This document shows, in pieces, positions 17,757 to 26,800 of a stretch of DNA of 64,000 nt; position 1 is the first letter of the stretch; each line of letters begins with the position of its first letter. The DNA lies in NCBI GenBank assembly GCA_019057475.1, contig DXJO01000028.1, forward strand, positions 34,271 through 98,270, written 5' to 3'. The notes beneath the pieces were generated by a model, which saw nothing but the letters and a program-made list of their open reading frames with translations, was not told the DNA's origin and searched no databases. This DNA is from Candidatus Thorarchaeota archaeon (lineage in GTDB: Archaea; Asgardarchaeota; Thorarchaeia; Thorarchaeales; Thorarchaeaceae). The translations under genes were made by a program, and so were the position numbers.

Positions 17757-18574
17757 AAGGTCACCTCCAGAAGGGTTTCCTTGAGTTCTTGATTTTCAAT
17801 GAGTGACAAGATATCGGGGTCCCGTTCGAGGATTCTAAGCGCAAGCCAGCGAGGCGGGAAACGTTCCATTAGCTCTGGTTCGTTGTCAAGAATCATGACT
17901 ATCTGCTTCAGGCGCTTCTCGATTCTGTTGCTGTACTTGATTACGGGCGGCCGGAGGCGTTCATATTGGCCGTGATGATGGAGCTTCGGGTGGTAGTGCA
18001 AGTGGTTTCTCTTGGGTTCTTCGCCTGGCATGTGTTGCTCCCCCGTAGCATCGGCGGCGCCAGCCAGCTTCGCAGCAACATGATTGGGGGCAGCTCTGAG
18101 AATGGCTTCTTTCAGCTCATCCATGCCTTCCTTTTTTGTTGCGGTGGTCACAACGATTGGCACGCCCAAACGCTCGGAAAGCTTTTCGATGTCGATCTTA
18201 TCCCCTCGACTTTCGACCACATCATACATGTTCAAAACAATAACGAGATTCACTTGAAGCTCAATAAGCAGGAGTGCAAGATAGAGGTTTCTCTCGAGTT
18301 GTGAGGCGTTTAGGATGTCCACGACCACATCGGGTCGGTTGTCTACCAAGTAGTCTCGAGCTACTTGCTCATCTTCCGAACGGGCGCTAAGGCTGTAGAC
18401 TCCGGGGAGGTCAATGATTTCGAACTTCTGGTCCTTGTAGGTGAAATATCCCTCTTTCATTTCAACTGTCTTGCCGGGCCAGTTGCCAGTATGCTGCTTA
18501 AGACCGGTGAGGTTGTTGAATACAACGCTCTTGCCGACGTTTGGATTCCCAATTAGGGCGACGCTAATCTTCAT
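17753..18574 (-). CDS. feoB: FeoB G domain, separate gene
   Basis: GTP-binding half of FeoB, 273 residues. G1 GNPNVGKS, G2 region with T in GKTVEMK, G3 DLPGVYSLS, G4 NMYD (in place of the common NxxD), and a helical spacer domain to the end. Between G domain and spacer is a His-rich stretch near 195-210 (HLHYHPKLHHHG), unusual for this position and possibly metal-binding. The start is ATG at 18574 with AAGGAGG 13 bases before; the TTG at 18598 is upstream of that site. The G domain drives or gates Fe(II) passage through the membrane half made by the next gene. Confidence 0.93.
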   Translation of the reverse strand: MKISVALIGNPNVGKSVVFNNLTGLKQHTGNWPGKTVEMKEGYFTYKDQKFEIIDLPGVYSLSARSEDEQVARDYLVDNRPDVVVDILNASQLERNLYLALLLIELQVNLVIVLNMYDVVESRGDKIDIEKLSERLGVPIVVTTATKKEGMDELKEAILRAAPNHVAAKLAGAADATGEQHMPGEEPKRNHLHYHPKLHHHGQYERLRPPVIKYSNRIEKRLKQIVMILDNEPELMERFPPRWLALRILERDPDILSLIENQELKETLLEVTL

Positions 18575-18581
18575 AGTCCCT

Positions 18582-18935
18582 TTAGACCTCCTTAACAAGA
18601 ATTCTGGCGGCGAGGCGATGACCGAGAGCTATTCTCGTTCCCCGCACTTCAACCAATACAGGACCTCTGCCTCCTCCATGAACCACTAGGAACGTACAGC
18701 CCCTTGTGAGACCCAGATCCATAATGCGTCTCACCATCTCTCTGTGGTGGTGCCTGAACAGCCCTCTGTGACGACCACCGTGTCTTGCTCCTCGCCTTCC
18801 ATGACCTGCCAAGCGTCGTTGGAATCTCGGTCCCCGCTCGACTACGTCAACTAGTCTGCACATTGTCCCATCCCTTACTGTTGTCAGTGGTTTGGCTTCG
18901 ATGTTTGTCACTGGTTTTCTGTCGTCCGCGGCCAT
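18582..18935 (-). CDS. feoA: FeoA-like protein with His/Arg-rich insertion
   Basis: About 117 residues; FeoA proteins are usually near 75. The SH3-like FeoA core is visible in MCRLVDVVE, then MDLGLTRGCTFLVV and VEVRGTRIALGHRLAARI. Between the first strand and the helix is an insertion of some 30 residues made mostly of Arg, His and Gly (for example RHGGRHRGLFRHHHRE). Such a segment could bind metal or nucleic acid; this is speculation. I choose the ATG at 18935 because AGAGAGG lies ten bases upstream; starts at 18956 and 18977 are in frame. First gene of the feo operon, under the double palindromic operator. Confidence 0.85.
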   Translation of the reverse strand: MAADDRKPVTNIEAKPLTTVRDGTMCRLVDVVERGPRFQRRLAGHGRRGARHGGRHRGLFRHHHREMVRRIMDLGLTRGCTFLVVHGGGRGPVLVEVRGTRIALGHRLAARILVKEV

Positions 18936-18984
18936 GTTGGTGATTCCTCTCTGCATTATGATTTGCCCGCACAGCATTGGAAAA

Positions 18985-19002
18985 AGTTAGACTCGTCTAA
19001 CT
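18985..19002. promoter_or_regulatory. Operator 1, DtxR-type palindrome
   Basis: AGTTAGACTCGTCTAACT: two perfect 8-base arms around a 2-base centre. It lies just downstream of the minus-strand TATA box, over the expected feoA transcription start, a classic repressor position. DtxR/IdeR-family boxes are palindromes of similar size with TTAG/CTAA ends. Confidence 0.75.
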
Positions 19003-19010
19003 CATGCAAA

Positions 19011-19028
19011 AGTTAGACTTGTCTAAGA
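19011..19028. promoter_or_regulatory. Operator 2, DtxR-type palindrome
   Basis: AGTTAGACTTGTCTAAGA: the same site with one arm imperfect at its last bases. Start-to-start distance from operator 1 is 26 bases, so two dimers would sit on similar helix faces. It touches the TATA element of both divergent genes. Confidence 0.72.
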
Positions 19029-19037
19029 TATAAATGT
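19026..19037. promoter_or_regulatory. Shared TATA element, feoA / larA-like
   Basis: AGATATAAATGT. On the minus strand (ACATTTATATCT) it would start the feo transcript near 19000; on the plus strand it would start the larA-like transcript near 19060. Both promoters touch the operators. Confidence 0.5.
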
Positions 19038-19152
19038 TTTCAAGGCGGCTGCATAAAGCGAACAGTCGCTGCCCATGGACTAGTTGGATTGATAAATCAC
19101 AAACCGAAATCATTACATATCGCGACCAGTCATCTGCGAAGAGGGAAATAGC

Positions 19153-20541
19153 ATGTCCTATCACAAAACTCCACTCAAGTATGGCACTGTTACAGTCGAT
19201 GAGTTCATTCCAACTGACCTAACTGACGTAACGGTCCTTCAGATTGCTGAATATCAGTCCGACTTCACGGATTTCAAGGCCAAGTTCAATGAGGTTCTGG
19301 CGAATCCGATAGGGTCCAAGCCTTTCGATGATTTGGTCAAGGGTCTTTACAAAGAAGGCAAGAAAATGACCCTCCTTATCGATGATAACACAAGACCGAA
19401 CATCCACACAAGAGCCCTTCTACCTCTTGTTACTGGGCGGCTGCTGAGTCTTGGTGTCCTGAAGGAAGACATCCAAATCCTCATCGCGAGTGGGTCCCAC
19501 ACTCCCCCCACCCCCGATAAGATTAGGGCACGAATTCTGAATGACGAACTGCTTGCTGAGTGGAATGACAACCTGCTAATCCACAATTGTGATGATGGAA
19601 ACCGTCATCTCGGCAAGAGCACTCGAGGAACGCCTATCCTCATCGATGAGCGGGTTCTAGAGTCAAGCCTCGTAATTCCATTGAGTGACTCGGAGTACCA
19701 CTATTTCGCAGGGCAAGCAGGAACTGTCAAGCTCTTTTGTCCTGGCGTCGCTGGTCGGGAGACCATTCGTGTGAACCATCCAAGGATGTTTGACTTGGAG
19801 CTTGGTTTCAACCGTGGTTGCAGCCTTGGAAACTGCGATGGGAACCCAGTCATCGAGGACATGATCGAGATTGCCACAATCGTGAAAGCAGATCTTCCAA
19901 TGTTTTGCATTGACACGATTATCCACCACGGCGAAATGGTGTACATGCAAGCAGGCGACCTAATTGAGTGCCACAAGGCGGCGGCTGCGCCTTTGAAGAA
20001 GCTGAGAGTGGTTGATGTTGATGAGCCTGGTGATATTGTGTTTGTGTCAGTGGGTGAGCTCGGATTGAACCTCTATCAGGCTGGCAAGGGTGTGCACGCT
20101 GCTTGGAATGCAGTACGTCATGATCGGAAGGGATGGATTATCTTGCTTGCTCCGTGTCAGGACGGGATCGGGAATCAATCATACGAAGATGCCATGGATG
20201 CAGCAAAGGACAAGAATGTGAAAGATGCTTTGAGGTTCGTTATCGAAACCTATGGTAGCGAGCAAACTTTCAAGATAGGAAACCAGAAACCTCCTGATCT
20301 ATTTCGTATCCTACTCGATGTGGCTGAGCGGAATATCAAAATCATCACAGAATTAGATCCCCAGAAAATGGGCGAGGTTTACAGGATGGAGGCATTGAAC
20401 CCGGATAGTCCGGATGAGTGTCCGAAAGTTCTACGAGAACTAGTGCAGAAGTTTCTTGACGAGAGCGGAGTTTCACAGCCAAAGATCTACGTGTTGGATG
20501 ATCCTGGCCTCTTGATTAAGGTGAAGAACCAGAAGCATTAG
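19153..20541 (+). CDS. larA: LarA-like nickel-pincer racemase family protein
   Basis: 462 residues of the lactate racemase LarA family, which use a nickel-pincer nucleotide bound to a lysine to racemise or epimerise 2-hydroxy acids. Family marks: DDNTRP, ASGSHTPP, HNCDDGNRHLG, SEYHYFAG, GTVKLFCPG with the cofactor-lysine position near 192, and VNHPRM with a catalytic His position. No larB, larC or larE for cofactor synthesis is in the window. It is divergent from the feo operon and its promoter abuts the two DtxR-type operators, which suggests metal-responsive control. Substrate unknown: many archaeal LarA homologues are not lactate racemases. A hairpin follows the stop. Confidence 0.88.
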   Translation: MSYHKTPLKYGTVTVDEFIPTDLTDVTVLQIAEYQSDFTDFKAKFNEVLANPIGSKPFDDLVKGLYKEGKKMTLLIDDNTRPNIHTRALLPLVTGRLLSLGVLKEDIQILIASGSHTPPTPDKIRARILNDELLAEWNDNLLIHNCDDGNRHLGKSTRGTPILIDERVLESSLVIPLSDSEYHYFAGQAGTVKLFCPGVAGRETIRVNHPRMFDLELGFNRGCSLGNCDGNPVIEDMIEIATIVKADLPMFCIDTIIHHGEMVYMQAGDLIECHKAAAAPLKKLRVVDVDEPGDIVFVSVGELGLNLYQAGKGVHAAWNAVRHDRKGWIILLAPCQDGIGNQSYEDAMDAAKDKNVKDALRFVIETYGSEQTFKIGNQKPPDLFRILLDVAERNIKIITELDPQKMGEVYRMEALNPDSPDECPKVLRELVQKFLDESGVSQPKIYVLDDPGLLIKVKNQKH

Positions 20542-20552
20542 TAGGTTTTAGT

Positions 20553-20579
20553 TGGAGGACCTTGGAATCTGGTCCTCCA
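20553..20579. terminator. Hairpin after larA-like gene
   Basis: TGGAGGACC and GGTCCTCCA form nine perfect pairs around a 9-base loop, 11 bases after the stop. It lies between convergent genes and may serve both. Confidence 0.5.
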
Positions 20580-20694
20580 GTTCATGATTTTGATGACGTG
20601 GTTTGGTCTGGTTAACGATTCGTCAATAACTCTTGATGTATTTGAACTATGCATCTAGAAACGCAGATCTAGACTATACTTTTTTGGATAATGG

Positions 20695-22005
20695 CTAGCA
20701 ATAGCAATAATGTATGTGACTCTCGCCTTTCGGAAAGAGTGTATCAATAAATGCCTTGATATCGCCTGAGAACATGATGTCTGCATGCATTCGTTTTAGC
20801 TCTAGCAAGTCGCTCTCTCCAAAGATGAGTCTGACTAAATCGTGGTAACGAATTGAGAGGTCTCCCCAAGGTTTGACACCTAGATCTCTAACTGAATTCA
20901 ATTTACCATCTTCAAAGACCAGCGAGTAGCAGTTATGATAAGTATTGATTGTCAGCTCACGTGTAAGATTTGAAAACACTGTTCCCTTAAGATGACGTTC
21001 AAGAGCAGGGACGATAGCTCGAAGTATAAGCTCCATATCGGGAACGCGAATTTGGTATTTCCAAGCAGTATCTATTGTGCCACCCAAATCAATGCAGATT
21101 CGGCTCAAATTGTCTGCTGATGTGATTGGGAGAAAGATGAGAGGGATACCATCTTTGATTGCAATTTCTTTGAGATAATGTAGCACACGCATTACACCAT
21201 CATACGAGGTGATGCTACTCTCAATGACATCAATCGATGATGTACTCCAAACCAGAGACATTGGGGAATCTTCACCATGAGTTACATATCTGAAGTAACC
21301 GTCTATCTCACCCTCGCGTTCAACTATCTTGGTCTGAAAATCAAATGCTCTCCACTTCCTTAACTGCTCCTGAATTTTCCAGAGCTCTCTACTTCTGCCA
21401 CTTCGAACAAGTAAACGAGCGCCAAGCTCACCGAATAATCGTATTATCTCATCTAAGTCAGGAATGTCTGCATCTCTGATATTGAGGGTCATGAATGAAG
21501 GTGTATCATCTGCCATTATGCGGGGAATCTGATCAACTCTTAATGCCACATGTGAAAACTGAGGTAAGGGAAACATGAAATCATAGCCAAACTGACGAAA
21601 GAATTCAGGGATTCCCTGGAGTGAAGATATATGATATTCGCCACGATTCAATTCTCCCTGGAATTTGGAGTAGAGTAAACGAATGAACCCTCTCTTTCTA
21701 AATTGTTCCGATGTACCAACACAGTCTAACTCCAAATTGCGAAGAGGAACACCATCATACTCCCAGGTACTAGGAATAGCACTAAGCGATGATACTATTT
21801 CACCTGTATCTAGATTACGAATGTAAAAGTTGAGTTCGCGTTTGAAGTCAGGAAGTTGTTCTAATCGCCGTTCCAAGTAACTCGCAATCAGTTCGTTATG
21901 AATAGTAGTATTGAATTTGATGAATTCATCAACTTCATCATCGCTCTTAACGAATCCCAGTTCAAATCCTTCAGGTACGCTAAGGGAATTCGAGTCACTC
22001 TTCAA
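20695..22005 (-). CDS. Eis-like GNAT acetyltransferase
   Basis: 436 residues. The N-terminal GNAT domain includes LELDCVGTSEQFRKRGF, the acetyl-CoA loop (V-x-x-x-x-Q-x-R-x-x-G, here with F-R-K-R-G). A second GNAT-like domain follows, and a C-terminal sterol-carrier-protein-2-like domain covers about 330-436. This is the layout of the Eis family, which acetylates amines on diverse targets. Start is TTG at 22005 (MKSDSNS); no clear ribosome site. The protein ends in HIHYCYC, a His/Cys-rich tail. Single gene; target unknown. Confidence 0.8.
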   Translation of the reverse strand: MKSDSNSLSVPEGFELGFVKSDDEVDEFIKFNTTIHNELIASYLERRLEQLPDFKRELNFYIRNLDTGEIVSSLSAIPSTWEYDGVPLRNLELDCVGTSEQFRKRGFIRLLYSKFQGELNRGEYHISSLQGIPEFFRQFGYDFMFPLPQFSHVALRVDQIPRIMADDTPSFMTLNIRDADIPDLDEIIRLFGELGARLLVRSGRSRELWKIQEQLRKWRAFDFQTKIVEREGEIDGYFRYVTHGEDSPMSLVWSTSSIDVIESSITSYDGVMRVLHYLKEIAIKDGIPLIFLPITSADNLSRICIDLGGTIDTAWKYQIRVPDMELILRAIVPALERHLKGTVFSNLTRELTINTYHNCYSLVFEDGKLNSVRDLGVKPWGDLSIRYHDLVRLIFGESDLLELKRMHADIMFSGDIKAFIDTLFPKGESHIHYCYC

Positions 22006-22341
22006 ATCAATCCCTCAACCCAGTAGAACGCTCTTCATAGTGGGCGCACTTTGATTTCTATGTTTGTAATCGAGCAATGGATACTGGGTGCTGAGAGAAG
22101 TCAACTCTCATAGAAGTAGAAGTAGCCATTGTCTACTTGCCTTGAGATGACACCAAGAGAAGCATATATGGAGTATGCGTCTGAAGACTTCCATTGATTT
22201 GACCAGGCTTTCCTCCTTCTTGACTCTTCTCACTTCCGCGATTATGACAGAAGAAGTGCAACACAAAGGCTGGAAGACGTAGACCGACTCATAGCCACTC
22301 TGCGCGTCCACAGCCTTTGAATTGCTGATGCTCAAGTACGC
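22006..22341. other. Intergenic region, no gene recognised
   Basis: 336 bases between the GNAT start and the PKD-protein stop. A 75-codon open frame on the minus strand (22108-22335) has no protein-like composition. I see no RNA signature or clear hairpin. Confidence 0.5.
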
Positions 22342-24963
22342 CTATGGGGGCTCCCCCTTGTGTATCTTAATACTTCCACCGCCGAGTTCCGTTCCTCCAT
22401 CACCGTTATCGTAGATAATGAATTCCTCACCAGTTTCTACGTCCTCTGTCCAGATCTTAATCCTGAACCTATCGGGGTCGCCGATGAGATCCCCGTCCCA
22501 TGCTGTGACCATGAATTTATACGAACCTATTCCGTTGATTGTTCCGGTGCCCTTGAATATTGCCTTTGGTCCTGCAATTAACAACCAATCATAAGCATCC
22601 GAGTGGAAATTCAAATCACCTGCTTTGAACTGGAATTCAGTGGTTCCTGTGGGTACTTCAGCACCTTTCTTATACTTGGAAACGAAGCCAAAGCTTGCTT
22701 TGCCGCTGAGAGAAGGATCCGAAGGATCTGCTCCAGGAGGTGAATCTATCCAACCACCACCAGTGACAAAACCAGCTGAGGGGTCGTAGATGACGCAGAA
22801 TTGTGACCACGTCATTGTATCACTTTCATCAAAGGAATCTGTAACAGTGAGAGTGACTGTGTACACTCCAGATGTTCCGTATACATGGGAACCAGTAACT
22901 GTGCGTTCTGTTTGATCTACTGTACCCACTGAAGTTGTACCATCGCCCCAATCCCATATAGCGGAATGTATGTCATCAATGTCTGGATCGGTGAACGTTC
23001 CAGTCATTTCATAAGCGGTTTCTAATTCGACAGGTTCCAAAGGTCCACTAATTGATATGATCTCTGGGGGCAAGTTACAGGGGTCTCTGTAAACCCGCCT
23101 GTCCACCGTGATGGAGTTGCCGAGAGTATCTGTAACTACAATGGTTATGATATTCCATTTATTGACCACAAGTCCTTCCACAGTAGTGCTGAAGGAAACC
23201 TCATTAGGATCATCTGGATTTCCGGTAGATTCAACATCTGCTACTGTGCCGTTAACCGTTATGGATCCCACACCTGAAACATCTGTTGCTGTACCTGCCA
23301 CTACGACGGTAGAACCACAGATATGTTCAGACCCACCTGGTTGGGTTACATCAACTGTCGGAGCCTCAACATCCTGCGTAATAACGTCACCAGCTTCCAC
23401 GGTAACCGTGAATTCCCCGAACTTTGTATAAGATCCCTCAACATAGGCATAGGCTCCAATGATGTGCGTCCCCGGAAATACCGTTATGGTACACTTACCG
23501 AAAGTTGTAAGTTCATCACTCCCCCACCCTTGGACTGATGAAACTATCCTATCCGCCCCAATGCCCTCGTCTGATTTTGCGACCAAGTAAGGTGAGCGAA
23601 GTTGTCCCTCCAAATCCCCGAGTAATTCTACCCTATAATTGACGGTGATTGTAGCTGTACCATAAGAGAAGTCGACTCCACTAACTTCAGTTCCAGGCTC
23701 GACACTTATTTGAGGTGCACCGTAATTTATCAGGAACATGTCCGACCTAATTTCAGGGTCATCATAAGTGAAGTATAGATTTTGATAAGGATAACCAATG
23801 TGCCAAGTTCCTTCATATAAAATTAACCTATAATCACTGCCTGGAGAAGATGCCATCGCTTGACCTGCTGGGGGAGGCCAACCGTAAATCCTAGTCCCAA
23901 CCAAGTTTCCATGTGCTCCATAGAGGTTAACACTCCCGCTCACATAACCAGGATTGTAATTCCAGTTGATTTCTTTGCGTTCATCAATCGCAAGTGTTAC
24001 ACTTTTTCCATGGATTGCCAAAATGTTGTAACCATCGGATCCATGGCTAAAGTATACCCATCCCCCAACCTTCCAAGTTCCTGGAAGAAGGTTGAAATCA
24101 TGACCCTGACTAGCAGGATTGACGTTATGGGTTACACGGATTCTATTGCCATCGATCGTTGCAATTGCAACAAGATAGTAACTTGTGGGCGGGGACGCCT
24201 CAAATACAACATGTCCATGTAAGCTACTCGAGAAATCCAAGCTCCATTCAACAACTGTTGTTTCAGACACAATCACGTCTATATACTGGGGTGTTAGGGG
24301 GTACATTGTACCTTTGATCCAGACATCTCCACCAACCCTGACATACGTATCACCTGAGTCAGTGTAGTCTCCATTATTATTCGCGTCATTGCTGACCCAT
24401 GGTCTCATGGGAAAAGTTGATTCATCACCATTAAGGATGAAGCCAGTTTTGGCACGTATATCATGAAATGCAGCATTGAACTCCGACTCTGGGAGCTCGA
24501 AATCCGTTGTCACACGGAATACCATTCTTTGGATCTCGGCATTCGTAACTGTCACAATTGGTGCGATACGTCCGGGAACTAATGTGAAATTGAAATTATC
24601 TACAGTTTCACCAACCGCCACATACGTATCCTGTCTGCCAATCGATACAGTGCTCCAATACCAGTACGATGGGTAACCAGCTCTTATGTGGGCTTTACTG
24701 AATACCTTATACTCATAGTCCCCTTCAACGGTCACAAAGTAACTGCCGCCTGGTACATCATAATCATGACCATCAAAATCACCTGTCAGAGAGTATGCAT
24801 CTACAGTTCCGCCTGCCAGATATTCTTCTCCCATTAAACCAGTCACATCTATTGTGCCGGTAATATAGCCAGGATGCAATATGGCAGTTCCCGATACTGA
24901 AGTGACTGCAAATCCGAGTACCATTATTGCTAGCCAAACAGCTAGTGTTTTTTTACTTTTCAT
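22342..24963 (-). CDS. Large secreted PKD-domain protein
   Basis: About 873 residues. Signal peptide at the N-terminus (KKTLAVWLAIMVLGFAV) ending near VSG. A long set of beta-rich repeats follows (prealbumin/carboxypeptidase-regulatory-like, GYITGTIDVTG and GYVSGSVNLYG units). Next come an Ig-like domain (PTVDVTQPGGSEHICG), a PKD domain (IWDWGDGTTS, YTVTLTVTD) and a C-terminal domain found in many secreted bacterial and archaeal proteins (GFVTGGGWIDSP, FQFKAGDLNFHS, GGGSIKIHK). No membrane anchor or catalytic motif. The start is ATG at 24963 with GGAGGAA upstream. Probably an extracellular or surface-adhesion protein. Confidence 0.85.
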   Translation of the reverse strand: MKSKKTLAVWLAIMVLGFAVTSVSGTAILHPGYITGTIDVTGLMGEEYLAGGTVDAYSLTGDFDGHDYDVPGGSYFVTVEGDYEYKVFSKAHIRAGYPSYWYWSTVSIGRQDTYVAVGETVDNFNFTLVPGRIAPIVTVTNAEIQRMVFRVTTDFELPESEFNAAFHDIRAKTGFILNGDESTFPMRPWVSNDANNNGDYTDSGDTYVRVGGDVWIKGTMYPLTPQYIDVIVSETTVVEWSLDFSSSLHGHVVFEASPPTSYYLVAIATIDGNRIRVTHNVNPASQGHDFNLLPGTWKVGGWVYFSHGSDGYNILAIHGKSVTLAIDERKEINWNYNPGYVSGSVNLYGAHGNLVGTRIYGWPPPAGQAMASSPGSDYRLILYEGTWHIGYPYQNLYFTYDDPEIRSDMFLINYGAPQISVEPGTEVSGVDFSYGTATITVNYRVELLGDLEGQLRSPYLVAKSDEGIGADRIVSSVQGWGSDELTTFGKCTITVFPGTHIIGAYAYVEGSYTKFGEFTVTVEAGDVITQDVEAPTVDVTQPGGSEHICGSTVVVAGTATDVSGVGSITVNGTVADVESTGNPDDPNEVSFSTTVEGLVVNKWNIITIVVTDTLGNSITVDRRVYRDPCNLPPEIISISGPLEPVELETAYEMTGTFTDPDIDDIHSAIWDWGDGTTSVGTVDQTERTVTGSHVYGTSGVYTVTLTVTDSFDESDTMTWSQFCVIYDPSAGFVTGGGWIDSPPGADPSDPSLSGKASFGFVSKYKKGAEVPTGTTEFQFKAGDLNFHSDAYDWLLIAGPKAIFKGTGTINGIGSYKFMVTAWDGDLIGDPDRFRIKIWTEDVETGEEFIIYDNGDGGTELGGGSIKIHKGEPP

Positions 24964-25283
24964 CTCACTCTTCCTCCATTCCATTATTTTCAAGTATTAC
25001 AGACTATAGTAACGCTATTTTTTTTACAATAGTCAAAGTCAAAATATGAAATTCTATAAAAATCTTGTCATTTTTTTAATAAAGAATCGATTTTTGCATA
25101 TAGGTCGGATGTCGTGTCGGGAACATCCTCCGGAACTACTGCTGTGCTTTAAGTCATAGATACCATTGCACTGAACCAGCGGGCCCTCGCGGGGCCGTCT
25201 GACATGACCCGCATCTTTAGGCACATGTCTTCATCCATCGCTGGCTAGCAAGGTGTAATAGTTCGGCCATAGATTTGGTCTGG
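24964..25283. other. AT-rich promoter region of PKD gene
   Basis: 320 bases between cysS and the PKD gene, both on the minus strand. A TATA-like TTTTTATAGAA (minus strand, near 25055-25065) is a candidate promoter. GGCCC...GGGCC at 25182-25196 is a short GC-rich hairpin that might end cysS. Confidence 0.4.
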
Positions 25284-26717
25284 CTAACTCATCTTCCACG
25301 TGGAACCGTCCTTCGTGTCTGAAACAGTGATGCCAAGTTCTCCAAGCCGGTCACGAATCTTATCCGCGGCTGTGTAGTCCTTAGCCTTCCTGGCGTCCTC
25401 CCTGAGTTCGAGAAGGAGTTCAATAGTACTCTTGAGCAAGTCCCCCGACTCAGCTGATGCCGCAGTTTCTTCTAAAGTCAGATCAATACCAAGAATTCCC
25501 ACGAGCTCTATCAATGCAGCAAGAGATTCTCGAAGGACTGCCGCGCCACCTACGTCTTTCGTGTGAGTGTTAATCTCACGAACGAAGGTGAAAACCTCGG
25601 CGAGAGCACCAGGAGTGTTGAAGTCATCATCCATCTCCTTTTCGAACCCTTCTTTGAGCTTTTTGACAGCCTTCAAGAGCTTGGTATCCGCTTTGGATTC
25701 TCGACTTCCCTTCCTCTCGAGTATAGTTATCCTGCCATGAAGAGTATCAGTCGCGTTCTTGATTCGTTCCAGCGATTGGATCGCCTGTTTCAAGACCTTG
25801 TCACCATAGTCGAGTGGTTGACGGTATTGCCCGGAAACCAGGTACAGTCGCACTGCTTGTTTGTCGTAGTTGTCAAGGACCTCTCTTGCTGTGGAGAATC
25901 CGCCTTCCGACTTGGACATCTTTTCGGCATTCAACGTAAGGAACCCGTTGTGAAGCCAATACTTCACAGGCGTTTTGATGCCGTAGGCCGCCGCGGACTG
26001 AGCTATCTCGTTCTCATGGTGCGGGAATATCAGATCCTGGCCTCCTCCGTGAATGTCGAATGGCAGTCCTAGGTAGTGCTTTCCCATCACTGAGCATTCA
26101 GCATGCCATCCGGGCCGTCCTTTGCCCCATGGGCTATCCCAAGACGGTTCACCAGGCTTCTCAGCTTTCCATAAGGCGAAGTCCCGCGGGTCCTGCTTCT
26201 TCTCGTCAATCTCAACTCTGGCTCCTGCAGTCAGATCATCAGTCGATACACGTGATAGGACACCGTAGTCTTTCCAAGCACTTACATCGAAGTAGACATC
26301 ACCGTCGACAACGTATCCCTTACCGTTTTTCACAATGAGCTCTACCATCTCTACGATGTCATCCATGTGCTCAGTGGCCCGGGGGTTGATTGACGCTGGC
26401 TTCAGGTTTAGCTGGTCTGCAATGATCTTGTATTCTGCGATGAACTTGTTGGCTAGTTCCGCAACCGTGATACCTTCCTCTTTCGCACGGTTGATCATCT
26501 TGTCGTCGATATCAGTGAAATTGGTAACAAAGTACACACGGTATCCCTTGTACTCCAGATATCGCCGGATTGTATCGAACACTGCGAAAGACCTGGCGTT
26601 GCCTATGTGGGGGTAATCATAGACGGTCGGACCACAGACATACATTCTTACAGTGTTCTCTTCCTGCGGCCTGAATTCTTCCTTTGATCGGGACAGCGTA
26701 TTGTATACCTTTAGCAT
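25284..26717 (-). CDS. cysS: Cysteinyl-tRNA synthetase
   Basis: 477 residues, normal class I CysRS. MYVCGPTVYDYPHIGNAR holds the first zinc cysteine and the HIGH-type motif (here HIGN), ECSVMG and HHENE supply further zinc ligands, and KMSKS is the second ATP motif near 270. The C-terminal helical domain completes the length. It charges tRNA-Cys; a tRNA-Cys gene lies 36 kb away in the same window. A TATA-like TTTTTATG near 26750 on the minus strand would give a short leader. Confidence 0.98.
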   Translation of the reverse strand: MLKVYNTLSRSKEEFRPQEENTVRMYVCGPTVYDYPHIGNARSFAVFDTIRRYLEYKGYRVYFVTNFTDIDDKMINRAKEEGITVAELANKFIAEYKIIADQLNLKPASINPRATEHMDDIVEMVELIVKNGKGYVVDGDVYFDVSAWKDYGVLSRVSTDDLTAGARVEIDEKKQDPRDFALWKAEKPGEPSWDSPWGKGRPGWHAECSVMGKHYLGLPFDIHGGGQDLIFPHHENEIAQSAAAYGIKTPVKYWLHNGFLTLNAEKMSKSEGGFSTAREVLDNYDKQAVRLYLVSGQYRQPLDYGDKVLKQAIQSLERIKNATDTLHGRITILERKGSRESKADTKLLKAVKKLKEGFEKEMDDDFNTPGALAEVFTFVREINTHTKDVGGAAVLRESLAALIELVGILGIDLTLEETAASAESGDLLKSTIELLLELREDARKAKDYTAADKIRDRLGELGITVSDTKDGSTWKMS

Positions 26718-26800
26718 CGGTACTACCCTGCTGCCTCTGGCTCAGCCTGCATAAAAAGGCGTCTGCAATTCTTGCCTGCATCATGTAATCCAGCAGCTTG

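Noticed and set aside
22108..22335. 75-codon frame in the gap before the PKD gene
   Set aside because: No homology, no start signals, ends in a chance poly-Leu run.
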